A stretch of 64,000 nucleotides of DNA, taken from assembly GCA_001804805.1 (NCBI GenBank), contig MHBH01000080.1:1-64000 (forward strand), given 5' to 3'. Origin of the DNA: Lentisphaerae bacterium GWF2_49_21. Its GTDB lineage: Bacteria > Verrucomicrobiota > Lentisphaeria > Victivallales > GWF2-50-93. The notes beneath the pieces were generated by a model. That model ran no database searches. It saw only the letters and a program-made list of their open reading frames with translations, and had not been told where the DNA came from. This document shows, piece by piece, positions 1 through 8,665 of this stretch (within the stretch, counting starts at the first letter, position 1; every line of letters begins with the position of its first letter). The translations under genes and the position numbers were made by a program.

Positions 1-39
1 GTGCGAGGAAATGAATTTAGAATTTTAACCATTCTGGTG

Positions 40-83
40 CTGGCAACCTCGTTTCACTCGGCGCCAGACCAAGAGGCGTTCTT
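40..83. repeat. Left imperfect direct repeat flanking the first toxin-antitoxin locus
   Basis: This 44-bp stretch aligns without gaps to 978-1021, with about 33 of 44 bases identical, and both copies end in GTTCTT. The two copies bracket the antitoxin, toxin and small unknown gene. The sequence fits a dispersed intergenic repeat; whether it mediated insertion of the locus is inference. Confidence 0.5.
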
Positions 84-103
84 GAAATAAAATAAATATC
101 TAT

Positions 104-149
104 TTGACAATAATCAATCTTGTGTTATGCTGTATTACACATGCATACA
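104..149 (+). promoter_or_regulatory. Promoter and possible autoregulatory operator of the CopG/RelE-type locus
   Basis: A -35 TTGACA (104-109) and a -10 TATGCT (126-131) are separated by 16 bp. An imperfect inverted repeat with TGTAT (131-135) and ATACA (145-149) overlaps the end of the -10 and the predicted start of transcription. That is where an antitoxin usually binds to repress its own operon; the operator role is inferred. Confidence 0.55.
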
Positions 150-165
150 ATAGGAGGAATGAAAT

Positions 166-384
166 ATGAGTGTTGCACTTTCAGTACGATTGCCGGAAAG
201 CCTGGCAAAAGAACTTAAAAACGTCGCGTTATTGACGGAAAGGCCAAAATCCTTTCTTATTCAAAAGGCTCTCGAAAATTATTTACAAGACCAAGCGGAC
301 CTGCAAATAGCTCTTGACAGATTGCGGGACACTTCCGATCCTGTAATAACAATTGAAGAGATGAGGAAAGAAATTGGCTTATAA
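166..384 (+). CDS. CopG/RHH-type antitoxin
   Basis: This 72-residue protein begins with the ribbon-helix-helix pattern ALSVRLPESLAKELKNVA, the DNA-binding fold of CopG/RelB-like antitoxins. The C-terminal half is polar and helical and would wrap the toxin. The start follows a strong GGAGG ribosome site 7 bases upstream. The gene overlaps the next reading frame by 11 bases, the normal arrangement for a translationally coupled antitoxin-toxin pair. It probably neutralises the RelE-like toxin and represses the shared promoter at 104-131. The family assignment is firm; the exact subfamily is not. Confidence 0.85.
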   Translation: MSVALSVRLPESLAKELKNVALLTERPKSFLIQKALENYLQDQADLQIALDRLRDTSDPVITIEEMRKEIGL

Positions 385-628
385 AATTACATTCAAGAAG
401 TCTGTCTCGAAAGATCTGAAAAAAATAGATTCCCGCGAAGCAGACCGGATCCTGAAGAAACTAAACACAGATCTTGCTGTAAGCGCCGATCAATTCCCGG
501 AACTGCAAGGACAATTTGCCGGACTTAGGAAATACAGGGTTGGGAATTATCGTGTTATCTATGCCCTGATTGGTGATTCCGTTTTAATTGTCCGAATTCA
601 ACATAGAAAAGACGTATACAGAAATTGA
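374..628 (+). CDS. RelE/ParE-family toxin
   Basis: This 84-residue protein has the compact RelE/ParE layout: an N-terminal FKKSVSKDLKKI helix, a central basic LRKYRVGNYRVIYAL strand pair and the C-terminal RIQHRKDVYRN tail typical of RelE-type mRNA interferases. Translation starts at a TTG inside the antitoxin gene, so the toxin should be made only after antitoxin translation. Known relatives cleave mRNA on the ribosome; the RxxVGxYRVIY core and the HRxDVY tail carry the active-site residues in that family. All are present, so the toxin looks intact. Confidence 0.85.
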   Translation: MAYKITFKKSVSKDLKKIDSREADRILKKLNTDLAVSADQFPELQGQFAGLRKYRVGNYRVIYALIGDSVLIVRIQHRKDVYRN

Positions 629-644
629 GAGAACCAAGCCCCTT

Positions 645-672
645 CAGGTAATCCGGCTCCGCCGGATTCCTG
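645..672. repeat. GC-rich hairpin after the RelE-like toxin
   Basis: CAGG (645-648) pairs with CCTG (669-672) and AATCCGGC (650-657) with GCCGGATT (661-668) around a TCC loop. No T-run follows, so it is better read as a palindromic repeat or mRNA-processing hairpin between the toxin and the next gene than as an intrinsic terminator. Confidence 0.45.
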
Positions 673-703
673 AGGACTGAGGCGTTAGGTAAAGGTAAAT
701 AAT

Positions 704-964
704 ATGAAAAAGATTACAGCAATATTTTTGGATGAGGACTATTCCGAATATCAAGCCTTTAGAAAATGGTTAATAAAAAATCGCAATTCGATTTGCGCAT
801 TCAGCAAGAATGCCGGAGAACCAGATTTTTCTGATGTCTATCGGATTCATTGTGGCGATGACGTTGAGGATTGCCCTGGTTCTGGCGATGCGAGCATTAC
901 AAGATTTGAATTACATACAGACAGAAAAGAGATCGACGAAATAATAGACTCAATAATAAAATGA
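704..964 (+). CDS. Small hypothetical protein, 86 aa
   Basis: The protein is not recognised. It is acidic and soluble, with no signal peptide or membrane segment. It has alternating short helices and strands (KKITAIFLDEDYSEYQAF, then FELHTDRKEIDEIIDSII). Only a weak AGGTAA lies upstream of the ATG. It follows the toxin by 75 bp and lies inside the same pair of direct repeats, so it may have travelled with the toxin-antitoxin locus. Its length and position would suit an accessory or second-antitoxin gene, but nothing in the sequence proves this. Confidence 0.55.
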   Translation: MKKITAIFLDEDYSEYQAFRKWLIKNRNSICAFSKNAGEPDFSDVYRIHCGDDVEDCPGSGDASITRFELHTDRKEIDEIIDSIIK

Positions 965-1527
965 CCTAACTATACGCCTGGTAACTTCGCTACGCTGGAT
1001 GCCAGAACAAGAGCAGTTCTTATGATGCGCCGGCAACATGGCATTCACGTAACACCACGCAATCCCGGCAGCAACCCTGCAAGATATGATTTCCGATTCT
1101 GGAAGATCATTTCATCTTCAACTTGAACTTACGGACGTTCGACCTGTAATTGAATATCCGCCTGCCCCGGTGCGTCGGGAGCACAATAAAAAAACCTCAT
1201 ATTCAATTTTTTTCCTCGCACAGAGGCACAAAGCCACCAAGTATAGATCCTATAATCAAAATTTGCAGCGAAGGGTTCGCCTTCGCTGAAGGATGAAGGA
1301 AGAAATAAAACAAAACCGCATGGCTTTGTTTGATTTCCTTTTCATCCGTCGACTGTCGCCTGATTCCAGGCGACATGCAAATTTTCATATTCAAACTCCA
1401 ATTCTTCCCTTGGTGACTCTGTGGCTTGAGCGAAGCGGGTGCGAGAAAGATTCCCCTGCATTCCCCAGCCAGTTATTCCTCCTTCCTCCCAGTTCGACAA
1501 TGATATTGACGGGACAAGTTGCCCGAG
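965..1527. repeat. Repeat-rich intergenic region with hairpins
   Basis: The right copy of the toxin-antitoxin direct repeat occupies 978-1021. A short hairpin GCGAAGG/GCCTTCGC lies near 1268-1286. A 58-bp imperfect hairpin spans 1291-1348, with GGATGAAGGAAGAAA pairing to TTTCCTTTTCATCC. It sits downstream of the minus-strand BNR gene and could stop or stabilise its transcript, but has no clear T-tract. I see no supported gene here. Confidence 0.5.
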
Positions 1528-2847
1528 TCATTTCCCGTTGCAGATCCCGACCCTGAAACGGGGATCGACCTCTTTGATGTTTTCACTTTTCTCATGGAAG
1601 ACGAAACGCGCAGGTTCGTATCCGCCGTACCCGCCGGTCAGGCGGAATGCGGCGATGAAAAGCCCATCGATCTTGAATGTCCCGGCCTCAGTGAATGTGT
1701 TGGTTTCCGGAGAATAGACGTATCCAGACACGACACCGGCTTCCTTCGCATAGCAGAACAGGCCGCGCGGATCCCTGAACATGTCGCCAATGGTGGTCCC
1801 TTTGGATGTGGAAACTGGCTGGCCCCATTTTTCACCGTTCCAATACTGGACTGTCACGCGGGACCTCTTCGCATCGGCATCGTACTTCTCATAGCCGACA
1901 AGAGGATTTCCAGTCGCCGCATCCGACACTACGCTATGTGTGTGCTGGACGGCATACGGCCTTTCATAGCTGTCACCAGTGTCCAGAACCTTGATCTTGT
2001 TCCATTCTTCGGCACCGGAGATGCATTCTCCGAGGTCCGCGCCTGCGGCATCATGCATGGTCTGTGTCTTGACATCCATATACGTGTAATAGATGTCCTT
2101 GTGGCACTGGTTGTGTCCGCCACGGCCGGCCAGAGTCAGGACGATATTTACTCTCTCGGGATATTTGCCCTGGGCAGGTTCGAGCTTTATGGCGCCGACA
2201 TAAAGTTCCTTCATGTCGTCGATATCGCGGTCCATGCACTTGACCGGATTGCTCCAGGTCTTCCCGCCGTCTTCGGAACGACGGAAATATAATGGACGTT
2301 CCGGATTCTTGTATTTCGGATCCATGTTCCAGTTGTAGAAGACGAAGAGCGTCCCGCCGGAGGTGATTATCGAAAACGGATATCCTGCCGGATCGGGGAA
2401 TATGGTCTCAGTCCAGGGCTTGCTCAGGTCTCCTCCATCTGCGCTCCGGAAATAGTGGAGCTGTTTGACGTGCTTGGTCATGAAGACATGGACAGTGCCG
2501 TCCTTGCCTGCCACAATGCTCGGATAGTCATGGTAATCCGAGTTGCCGGTGTAGTCCAGCTCCTTGATCTGCACGATCGGGGAGATCTCGCCGCTGGTCT
2601 CGTCGATGGAGCGCAACTGGGGGCTCATGCCGGGACCGGGCCATACGACATAGGTCTTCCTGTTGCTGCTGTACGAGAAGAATGTACCGCGTCCGCACTC
2701 CGTGCTGAAATTATTTCCGATGACTGTGAAATTGCCTTTGGTGTCGACGGTTTTGGCAGGCTCTTCCGCCAGTACCGGGCAGACGGACAGCGCCATGACG
2801 GATGCCGAAGCCAGTATCGTTGCCATGTATCGCAGATGGCTGTACAT
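1528..2847 (-). CDS. Secreted BNR_4-type beta-propeller protein
   Basis: This 439-residue protein begins with a signal peptide (about residues 1-27, ending PVLAEE). The rest has repeated Asp-box-like units, for example LYFRRSEDGGKTWSNP and YFRSADGGDLSKPWTE, typical of BNR/sialidase propellers. The overall pattern (DYPSIVAGKDGTVHVF, HTHSVVSDAATGNPLVGYEK) most resembles the BNR_4 group, which includes some polysaccharide lyases of the ulvan-lyase type and many uncharacterised glycan-active proteins. It is probably exported and acts on, or binds, a polysaccharide. The start is supported by AAAGGAAA upstream. It is transcribed away from the prepilin/GH9 operon. Confidence 0.75.
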   Translation of the reverse strand: MYSHLRYMATILASASVMALSVCPVLAEEPAKTVDTKGNFTVIGNNFSTECGRGTFFSYSSNRKTYVVWPGPGMSPQLRSIDETSGEISPIVQIKELDYTGNSDYHDYPSIVAGKDGTVHVFMTKHVKQLHYFRSADGGDLSKPWTETIFPDPAGYPFSIITSGGTLFVFYNWNMDPKYKNPERPLYFRRSEDGGKTWSNPVKCMDRDIDDMKELYVGAIKLEPAQGKYPERVNIVLTLAGRGGHNQCHKDIYYTYMDVKTQTMHDAAGADLGECISGAEEWNKIKVLDTGDSYERPYAVQHTHSVVSDAATGNPLVGYEKYDADAKRSRVTVQYWNGEKWGQPVSTSKGTTIGDMFRDPRGLFCYAKEAGVVSGYVYSPETNTFTEAGTFKIDGLFIAAFRLTGGYGGYEPARFVFHEKSENIKEVDPRFRVGICNGK

Positions 2848-3301
2848 GAAATTTCCTTTAGTTAATTATCCTCGATGTATCTTCTCTTCAACGGAGCGCG
2901 GGTTTTCCAACCCGCGAATTGGCTGACCAGACTTCGCCCAGAAGAGATACGCCATGGCGGACAAGAATGTCCTCCCTCCTTTATTTTGGAACCCCATTCT
3001 ATTTCAAGACGATCAGCAAGTGCATATATGAAATGATTTACTTTTTACTTTAATCTACCCTGTTCAAAATAGCAAAGGAGCACCTGCCCGAAAAGGGGGT
3101 AACGCGGACATTCCTCTCTGCGATTGAAAATGGAATTTGAATTCACAGACAAGAATGTCTGTGCTACTTTTAAATCAAATTACATTTTGAGATTACCTTT
3201 TCGAGCAAAGTCTAACTACAAACGGAATTCATTTGCGGACGGGATCATTTATAAGCCTGGCAGGACTGCCGAGGATTTCTTATCTTTTATCGCTTTCCGC
3301 C
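2848..3301. other. Intergenic region between BNR gene and prepilin operon
   Basis: No supported gene. The segment near 2884-2915 (CTCTTCAACGGAGCGCGGG core) recurs in opposite orientation near 38096-38152, so it is a dispersed repeat. A short frame at 3124-3363 has no ribosome site and overlaps the operator/promoter, so I treat it as a shadow. Confidence 0.5.
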
Positions 3302-3330
3302 TTGACATCTGCAACCGGTTGCAGTACCTT
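3302..3330 (+). promoter_or_regulatory. Promoter with TGCAACCGGTTGCA operator, prepilin-GH9 operon
   Basis: A -35 TTGACA (3302-3307) and a -10 TACCTT (3325-3330) are 17 bp apart. The 14-bp perfect palindrome TGCAACCGGTTGCA fills 3310-3323 of the spacer, starting 2 bp after the -35. A bound protein there would block RNA polymerase. The palindrome with central CCGG is the type used by LacI-family repressors. The same arrangement recurs at 12565-12593 and on the minus strand at 41274-41302. Confidence 0.8.
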
Positions 3331-3378
3331 GAATGTCACGGGAGATGCTGTACCTTTCGGTAAATGGCGGAGGTGAAT

Positions 3379-4293
3379 ATGAAATATGAAATCCACGGCG
3401 CAGGATCCGGGATGCTGGATTCTGGATTCAAGATGCAATTTTCTATTTACAGGCATCCAACCATCAAGAAACCAGTATCAAGTATCAAGTATCCAGTATC
3501 AGTTTTTACTTTGATCGAACTGTTAGTCGTCATCGCCATCATTGCGATCCTCGCGGCCCTGCTGCTGCCGGCCCTGGGAAAGGCCAAGGATCAGGCGCGG
3601 TCGACTGCATGCATGAACAATCTCAAGCAGATGGGCCTGGGCATTGGACTCTATGGGACTGACTACGGATACTACCCTCCATGCACGACAGTGGGATACA
3701 CGACCGACTGGACTTTGCTCCTCAACCAGTATGTAAACACAAATCAAAGTACAAACTACGGAGGCGCCCAGTCTCCAGTCTTCAGCTGCGCGAACGCCCT
3801 TTCCAGGACGAACGGACCAAATAACCTGAGCTACTCAGTCCACTACAGCGTCATGCCGGACATGGGGTGGCATAATGGTACTGACAGGCCAATGAAGTCA
3901 CCGGTACGTTACGACTCCAACCAGATCAAGCGCCCGTCCGACCTGGTCATAGCAGGTGACGGATGCCAGGTCTCTGAAGGTTTTGCCTTCGCCGCCTTCT
4001 ACAATAGTGACATAGGGTACTGGTACCAAGGCCTTGATCCGGCGAATTCCTGGCCCAGCATAGATGCTTCCCAAAAGGACAACATCGTGCCTGACGGCTT
4101 CGCATCCCATAACACGGACAGGAATGACGGAGGAACGGGAAATCAGGCCTGGCCCAGATGGAGACATGGTAACAACAGGATCTGCAATTTCACATTCCCG
4201 GACGGCCACGTGGAAGGAATCAAGTTCACTGAGATAAAATATAAGAACGTGGTCTACAAGTTCGTCAACGGGGGATGGTGCGCCTGGGAGTGA
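3379..4293 (+). CDS. Prepilin-like protein with H-X-DG domain
   Basis: This 304-residue protein has a 42-residue pre-leader, then the type IV prepilin signature [24 protein letters not shown] (F at about 43) and [20 protein letters not shown], as in type II pseudopilins. The C-terminus has [19 protein letters not shown], an H-x-DG processing-associated motif with 11 instead of the usual 9 residues between H and D. The residue before F is Val, not the canonical Gly. The start at 3379 has GGAGGT 5 bases upstream. It is the first gene of an operon with the GH9 enzyme 96 bp downstream, under the operator at 3310. The pre-leader is built from short repeats (AGTATCAAGT units). Confidence 0.85.
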   Translation: MKYEIHGAGSGMLDSGFKMQFSIYRHPTIKKPVSSIKYPVSVFTLIELLVVIAIIAILAALLLPALGKAKDQARSTACMNNLKQMGLGIGLYGTDYGYYPPCTTVGYTTDWTLLLNQYVNTNQSTNYGGAQSPVFSCANALSRTNGPNNLSYSVHYSVMPDMGWHNGTDRPMKSPVRYDSNQIKRPSDLVIAGDGCQVSEGFAFAAFYNSDIGYWYQGLDPANSWPSIDASQKDNIVPDGFASHNTDRNDGGTGNQAWPRWRHGNNRICNFTFPDGHVEGIKFTEIKYKNVVYKFVNGGWCAWE

Positions 4294-4389
4294 TTGGAAT
4301 CATTTTTTTAGACAGGATTACAGGATTTTCAGGATTTAATTCAATTCATCCTGTCAAATATATATCCTATAAATTAAGGAGAGACTTGA

Positions 4390-7300
4390 ATGATCTCATT
4401 TACATTGCGCCGCGGTCTTGCGGCGGTTGTCTTCGCGTCGGTACTCATGCTTCAAACTGCTTCATACTCCCAGACTGATTCAAAACCCGGTGAACCATTC
4501 GTAATCAATGATCTCAGCTCCAACGTCCATTTCTCCTATCTCTCATGGCAGAACAAGATCAATATTGTCGACGGGCATGCCGTGCTCAAGGACATGAAAT
4601 GCGACGGTGGCGCAGGTGTCAACACCCAGCTCGATCTCAGTGCGCATGCCAGCAAGTCTCCTGCGTTGAGGCTCAAGACGAATGCAGGCAACACCGCAAA
4701 GACGATCAAGATCATCATATGTGATGAAGGAGAACGTTCCGGATACTGGGAGTTCGCTCTCCCGGAGCCTTCGGACAAGTTTGTCACTGTCATTCCCAAG
4801 GGCGGCGCCCCTCTCTCCAGGCCGAACACCCTCGAGAACAAGAAGTCTCCTGGAACTCCCGGAGTTCTTGATCTGACCCACATCAAGCAGTACCAGCTGG
4901 TCGGCAACTTGAGCAAGGACAATCTGAATATTGAAGTCGATGCCTTGATCCTCGTCGAAGCTGACGCGGATATTCTTGCACAGCGCGAAGCGTCGGCGAA
5001 ACAGGAGGCCGAGGAGGCCGCGCTCAAGCTGAAAAAGGAAGCTGAAGCGAAGGAAAGGATTGCACGCGACCGCGAGAACAAGATCAAGAAATACGGATAC
5101 AGGGGCGACAGTTCCCCGGAAATCACCCATGTTTCACTGGTTGCGCCGGACATCATGTCGCTGACCATTGATGCCCAGAAGATCATCCTTCCAAAAATAT
5201 CCAAATTCGAATCCCTGCCTGACGACGTGAAGAAGGTGGAGAAATTCAAGGACGGCGTGGTCAAGCGCGCCAAAGTCGTCCGCAACGGAAAGGAACTCGG
5301 ATACCTCCAGGGGAAAGACCTGGACTGGTTGTTCCCTTATGAATCATATGAAGGCGATCCCCTGCTGGATTTCGTTGCGGATCTCGCACCAAACTATACT
5401 GTCAGTTCTAAGGACGATCCGGCTTTTGCCGCAGGTGTCAAGCCTGCCTTCGTCTACCGCAAGAGCATTCCGACCAACTGGCAGCTGACAGGCGGATTGA
5501 TATTCCCCATGCGCCATACGATGTATCTGAAGCTGCCTGCGAAGATCCAGCCCGGGAAGGAATATGTCATATCCACCGAGCTTCCGCTGAACGTCAAAAA
5601 TCCAACCGTTGCCTTCAAGGCCGATCTCCAGAATGTCAGGAGCGAGACTGTCCACGTGAACCAGATCGGATACCGTCCTGACGATACGGCAAAACAGGGA
5701 TTCCTGTCGGTGTGGCTCGGTACCGGTGGAGGCTGCAAGCTACCCGACGGTCTGAAGTTCTCGATACTTGATGACGCCAGCGGCAAGGCTGTATTCTCAG
5801 GAAATGTCGAATGCATAATGGAAGTCGACGGCAAGGAGGTACTGTGCGCGAAACCTCCGAAGAACTACAGCAATACCGCCGTCTACAGGATGAATTTCAG
5901 CGAATTCAAAACTCCGGGAAAATACCGCATCTACGCGGAAGGCATAGGATGCAGCTATCCTTTCGAGATATCAAACAAGGTCTGGGAGAAGGCGTTCCTC
6001 GTCCAGATGAAGGGGCTCTACAACAACCGCAGCGGAATAGAGCTCGGACCTCCGTATTCAGATTTCAAGAAGCCGGTCGATTTCAAGGTTGATGCCGGCT
6101 TCGTCATCACCCGCACCACCTACGATGCGATGGCAAACGGGAACGAGTCGTGGGGGGACATAGTCAAGGGCGACACTGGCGAGTCTGTTCCCGGCGCCTG
6201 GGGAGGATACCATGATGCCGGCGACTGGAACCCCCGCCGCGTCACACATATGAAGACGACGTTCTACCAGCTCGAACTTGTCGAGCTTTATCCTTCATAT
6301 TTCAATTCCCTCAATCTCAACATCCCGAAGATGGAAGGCATTCCTGACATCATCACCGAGGCCCTCTTCGAGATAGACTGTTTCAGGAGGATGCAGCTTC
6401 CTGACGGCGGAATTCCATACGGTATCGAGACCGACGGCGATCCAGGCGTTCCCGATGTGAGCTGGCTCTCCACGCAGCATGCCTACGTGTTTGCCCCGAA
6501 CATCCGCGACTCATGGTTCTATGCTTCAGCCGCCGCTCGCGCCGCGAAGGTGCTGAAACCGATCAAGCCAGAGCTTGCGAAGGTCTACGAGGACAGCGCC
6601 GTCAAGGCCTTCAACTGGGCCGAGGGCGACTACGCGAAGAGGAAAGCGGACGGTTCCATCAGTAAGTTGAAGGACCTGTGGGTCGCCACCGACGCGAGAA
6701 ACCTTTCCGCTCTTATCCTCTACGATATTTCCGGCGACAAGAAATACCATGATATCTTCATGGATAGCACATGTCTCAGGGATCCTACGACCGTCTGCTG
6801 GTGGGCAAAACAGATACAATGCGACGCGGCATTCCACTACGCGCGGCTCGATGACGCCAAGGCCGATCCTGCAATGAAGAAGAACGCGATCAAGGCGGTC
6901 ACGCAGCAGGCCGACAGGTCTATTGTATATGCCTCGGAAAACTCCTTCAACCTGACACAGATGGACAAGTACAGGCCGATGTTCGGAGGTTTTTTCAGCA
7001 CGTCTGGTGGAACCGAACTTGCCCGCGCACATTATCTCACAGGCAAGCCCGAATACCTTAAGGGAGTGCTGCAGTCCTGCCAGTTCCAGTCAGGTTGCAA
7101 TCCGAACAACATCGTCTACACGACCGGACTCGGCGCCAACCCGGTGAAGAATCCGCTGCATCTCGATTCACGCTCGAGCGGACAGCAGGCACCGGCGGGA
7201 CTCACGGTATTCGGCAATGTCGATTATTGGAACAATAAAGGCGGGTTCTGGGACTGGCCGATACCTCTTTATTTCAGCAAGCCCAACAACTGCTGGCCGA

Positions 7301-7470
7301 ATCCCTACGACTGGCCGCTCACCGAGGCTTACTTCGACGTGTTCCTGTTCGTATCGATGAACGAATTCGTAGTAGACACCTGGGCGTCAAACGTCTTTGT
7401 CTGGGGTTATCTGTCGGCACGTCCTGTCCAGGCGGCAGAAACTGCCGCTCCAGTTCCGGCAACCCCTTGA
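4390..7470 (+). CDS. Secreted glycoside hydrolase family 9 enzyme, cellulase-like
   Basis: This is a 1026-residue exported enzyme. A signal peptide (about 1-28) is followed by a CBM-like beta domain (about 35-190), an Ala/Glu/Lys-rich helical linker (about 195-230), an Ig-like region and an N-terminal cellulase domain (VHVNQIGYRPDD, about 420-520). The (alpha/alpha)6 GH9 domain follows. The catalytic Asp pair sits in HDAGDWNPRR (Asp609 and Asp612), and the likely acid Glu979 is in PLTEAYFDV. GH9 enzymes hydrolyse beta-1,4-glucans by inversion. GGAG lies before the ATG. It has a paralogue at 38164-41223 with the same domain order. It is probably induced with the prepilin through the 3310 operator. 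Confidence 0.9.
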   Translation: MISFTLRRGLAAVVFASVLMLQTASYSQTDSKPGEPFVINDLSSNVHFSYLSWQNKINIVDGHAVLKDMKCDGGAGVNTQLDLSAHASKSPALRLKTNAGNTAKTIKIIICDEGERSGYWEFALPEPSDKFVTVIPKGGAPLSRPNTLENKKSPGTPGVLDLTHIKQYQLVGNLSKDNLNIEVDALILVEADADILAQREASAKQEAEEAALKLKKEAEAKERIARDRENKIKKYGYRGDSSPEITHVSLVAPDIMSLTIDAQKIILPKISKFESLPDDVKKVEKFKDGVVKRAKVVRNGKELGYLQGKDLDWLFPYESYEGDPLLDFVADLAPNYTVSSKDDPAFAAGVKPAFVYRKSIPTNWQLTGGLIFPMRHTMYLKLPAKIQPGKEYVISTELPLNVKNPTVAFKADLQNVRSETVHVNQIGYRPDDTAKQGFLSVWLGTGGGCKLPDGLKFSILDDASGKAVFSGNVECIMEVDGKEVLCAKPPKNYSNTAVYRMNFSEFKTPGKYRIYAEGIGCSYPFEISNKVWEKAFLVQMKGLYNNRSGIELGPPYSDFKKPVDFKVDAGFVITRTTYDAMANGNESWGDIVKGDTGESVPGAWGGYHDAGDWNPRRVTHMKTTFYQLELVELYPSYFNSLNLNIPKMEGIPDIITEALFEIDCFRRMQLPDGGIPYGIETDGDPGVPDVSWLSTQHAYVFAPNIRDSWFYASAAARAAKVLKPIKPELAKVYEDSAVKAFNWAEGDYAKRKADGSISKLKDLWVATDARNLSALILYDISGDKKYHDIFMDSTCLRDPTTVCWWAKQIQCDAAFHYARLDDAKADPAMKKNAIKAVTQQADRSIVYASENSFNLTQMDKYRPMFGGFFSTSGGTELARAHYLTGKPEYLKGVLQSCQFQSGCNPNNIVYTTGLGANPVKNPLHLDSRSSGQQAPAGLTVFGNVDYWNNKGGFWDWPIPLYFSKPNNCWPNPYDWPLTEAYFDVFLFVSMNEFVVDTWASNVFVWGYLSARPVQAAETAAPVPATP

Positions 7471-7539
7471 ATTACTGAAATGAAAAAGCACGAGGCAATT
7501 GAAAAATTAATATAAAGGTTTGTTGTGGAGATAAACCCC

Positions 7540-7605
7540 GTTGGAGTACAAGCTTTAGCTTGCGTTTGATTGAATATAAAGACAAACTAAAGTTTGTACT
7601 CCAAC
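7540..7605. repeat. 66-bp inverted-repeat element, MITE-like
   Basis: Arms of 23 bp at 7540-7562 and 7583-7605 match at 21 positions and both end in GTTGGAGTAC when read inward. The same arms bound the longer element at 8350-8587, and a single arm lies at 19981-20003. It is between genes and has no reading frame. Confidence 0.7.
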
Positions 7606-7672
7606 ATAAACAATTAATTTATATATTATAGTGTATATTAAGCGCACAAATTAAAAAAAACAGGAGGGAGTC

Positions 7673-8236
7673 ATGAAGAAGTTCTTGTCGTCAGCAGTCG
7701 TCGCCGCCATCACCATGTGGGGAGTATCGCTTTTTGCAGATGCCGCCCGTGTTGATCTCGACGCTACTAATGATGGTGTCAAAATTACAGCATCCAAGGT
7801 GCCGGAAGGTGGTACTGCCGACAACGCGTCATGGATGGATGAGGCGAAGAACTCCCAGTATATCCACACCGGAATTCCCGCCACCGGCGAATGGAAGCAG
7901 TCCTCGTTCTCATTCAAGGCCGACAAAGATGGAAAAGTCACCATAAAGCTCATGGGCGAATGGAAACCGAAAGACCCGGCAAACACGGAAGATCTCGAAC
8001 CCGTCTGGATCCTCTATGATGACGTCGAAGTCAAGGGCGCCGAACTCAAGAACGGCGGTTTCGACGGCGGATTTGAGGGATGGACAACATACGGCGAACC
8101 GACGCACGTTGCAGACCAGGGACACAAGAAGCCGGGCGCAATGAAAGTCTGGCACAATTCTCCTGCACTGCAGGAAATAACTGTCAAGGCCGGACAGGAA
8201 GTGACGATCAGCTTCTGGTTCAAGACCGCGAAATAA
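7673..8236 (+). CDS. Secreted carbohydrate-binding-module-like protein, 187 aa
   Basis: A signal peptide (about 1-22, ending LFADA) is followed by a single beta-sandwich domain. Its pattern is LDATNDGVKI, then WKQSSFSFKAD, KVTIKLMGEW, VWILYDDVEVKGAELKNGGFD, GFEGWTTYGEP, and a final VTISFWFKTAK. The phrase NGGFDGGFEGW is characteristic of CBM4/9-type or galactose-binding-like modules. No catalytic domain is present. It lies between GH9 and the LamG protein and may act as a free sugar-binding protein. A strong GGAGGG ribosome site precedes the ATG. The binding specificity cannot be read from the sequence. Confidence 0.7.
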   Translation: MKKFLSSAVVAAITMWGVSLFADAARVDLDATNDGVKITASKVPEGGTADNASWMDEAKNSQYIHTGIPATGEWKQSSFSFKADKDGKVTIKLMGEWKPKDPANTEDLEPVWILYDDVEVKGAELKNGGFDGGFEGWTTYGEPTHVADQGHKKPGAMKVWHNSPALQEITVKAGQEVTISFWFKTAK

Positions 8237-8349
8237 ATTTCGGCCGCAAGAAAATGTAAACCACAGAGGTCACAGAGGAAGATTCTCTGTGTGCTCGAAG
8301 ACAAATAAAGAGGTAATTGCACAATACCTCTGATGAATTGATTGCTTAT

Positions 8350-8587
8350 GTTGGAGTACAAGCTTCAGCTTGCGTAATTATATACGATGTCTAAACATAG
8401 TTGACATTGATGCGAAGCATCTTTCGGAGTGCGGCGTGTAAGTGTTTCATCCCGAGGCCAAGGGCTCTCGGGGCGCCGCTTTAGAATCTTAAAGCGCTGC
8501 TGACACAGCGCACTCCAAAAGAGCGACAACTTATTTTTGTCGCTCTATATAATAGAAGACAAGCCAAACTAAAGTTTGTACTCCAAC
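8350..8587. repeat. 238-bp nested inverted-repeat element
   Basis: The outer arms (8350-8372 and 8565-8587) are the same GTTGGAGTACAAGCTT-type arms as at 7540. Within lies a second inverted repeat (GGAGTGC near 8427, GCGCACTCC at 8508-8516). It is followed by a hairpin, AGAGCGACAA (8520-8529) with TTGTCGCTCT (8537-8546). The structure looks like one repeat inserted into another. No gene is seen in the 8237-8665 gap. Confidence 0.65.
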
Positions 8588-8665
8588 GGGGTTTATTCCC
8601 GCAATAACTGTTTTATATAAATGAATTCCTCTGTGCCCTCTGTGGTTAAACTTAAAAGGAGTCCA

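Noticed and set aside
1519-2292. Plus-strand frame of 257 codons across the BNR gene
   Set aside because: The minus-strand frame has a signal peptide and repeated BNR units and a ribosome site; the plus-strand frame has none.
3124-3363. Possible 79-residue gene before the prepilin
   Set aside because: No ribosome site, and it runs through the operator and promoter at 3302-3330.
3469-3503. AGTATCAAGT units as a short tandem array
   Set aside because: Too short and degenerate for an array; they lie in the prepilin pre-leader and are noted there as repeat-derived coding sequence.
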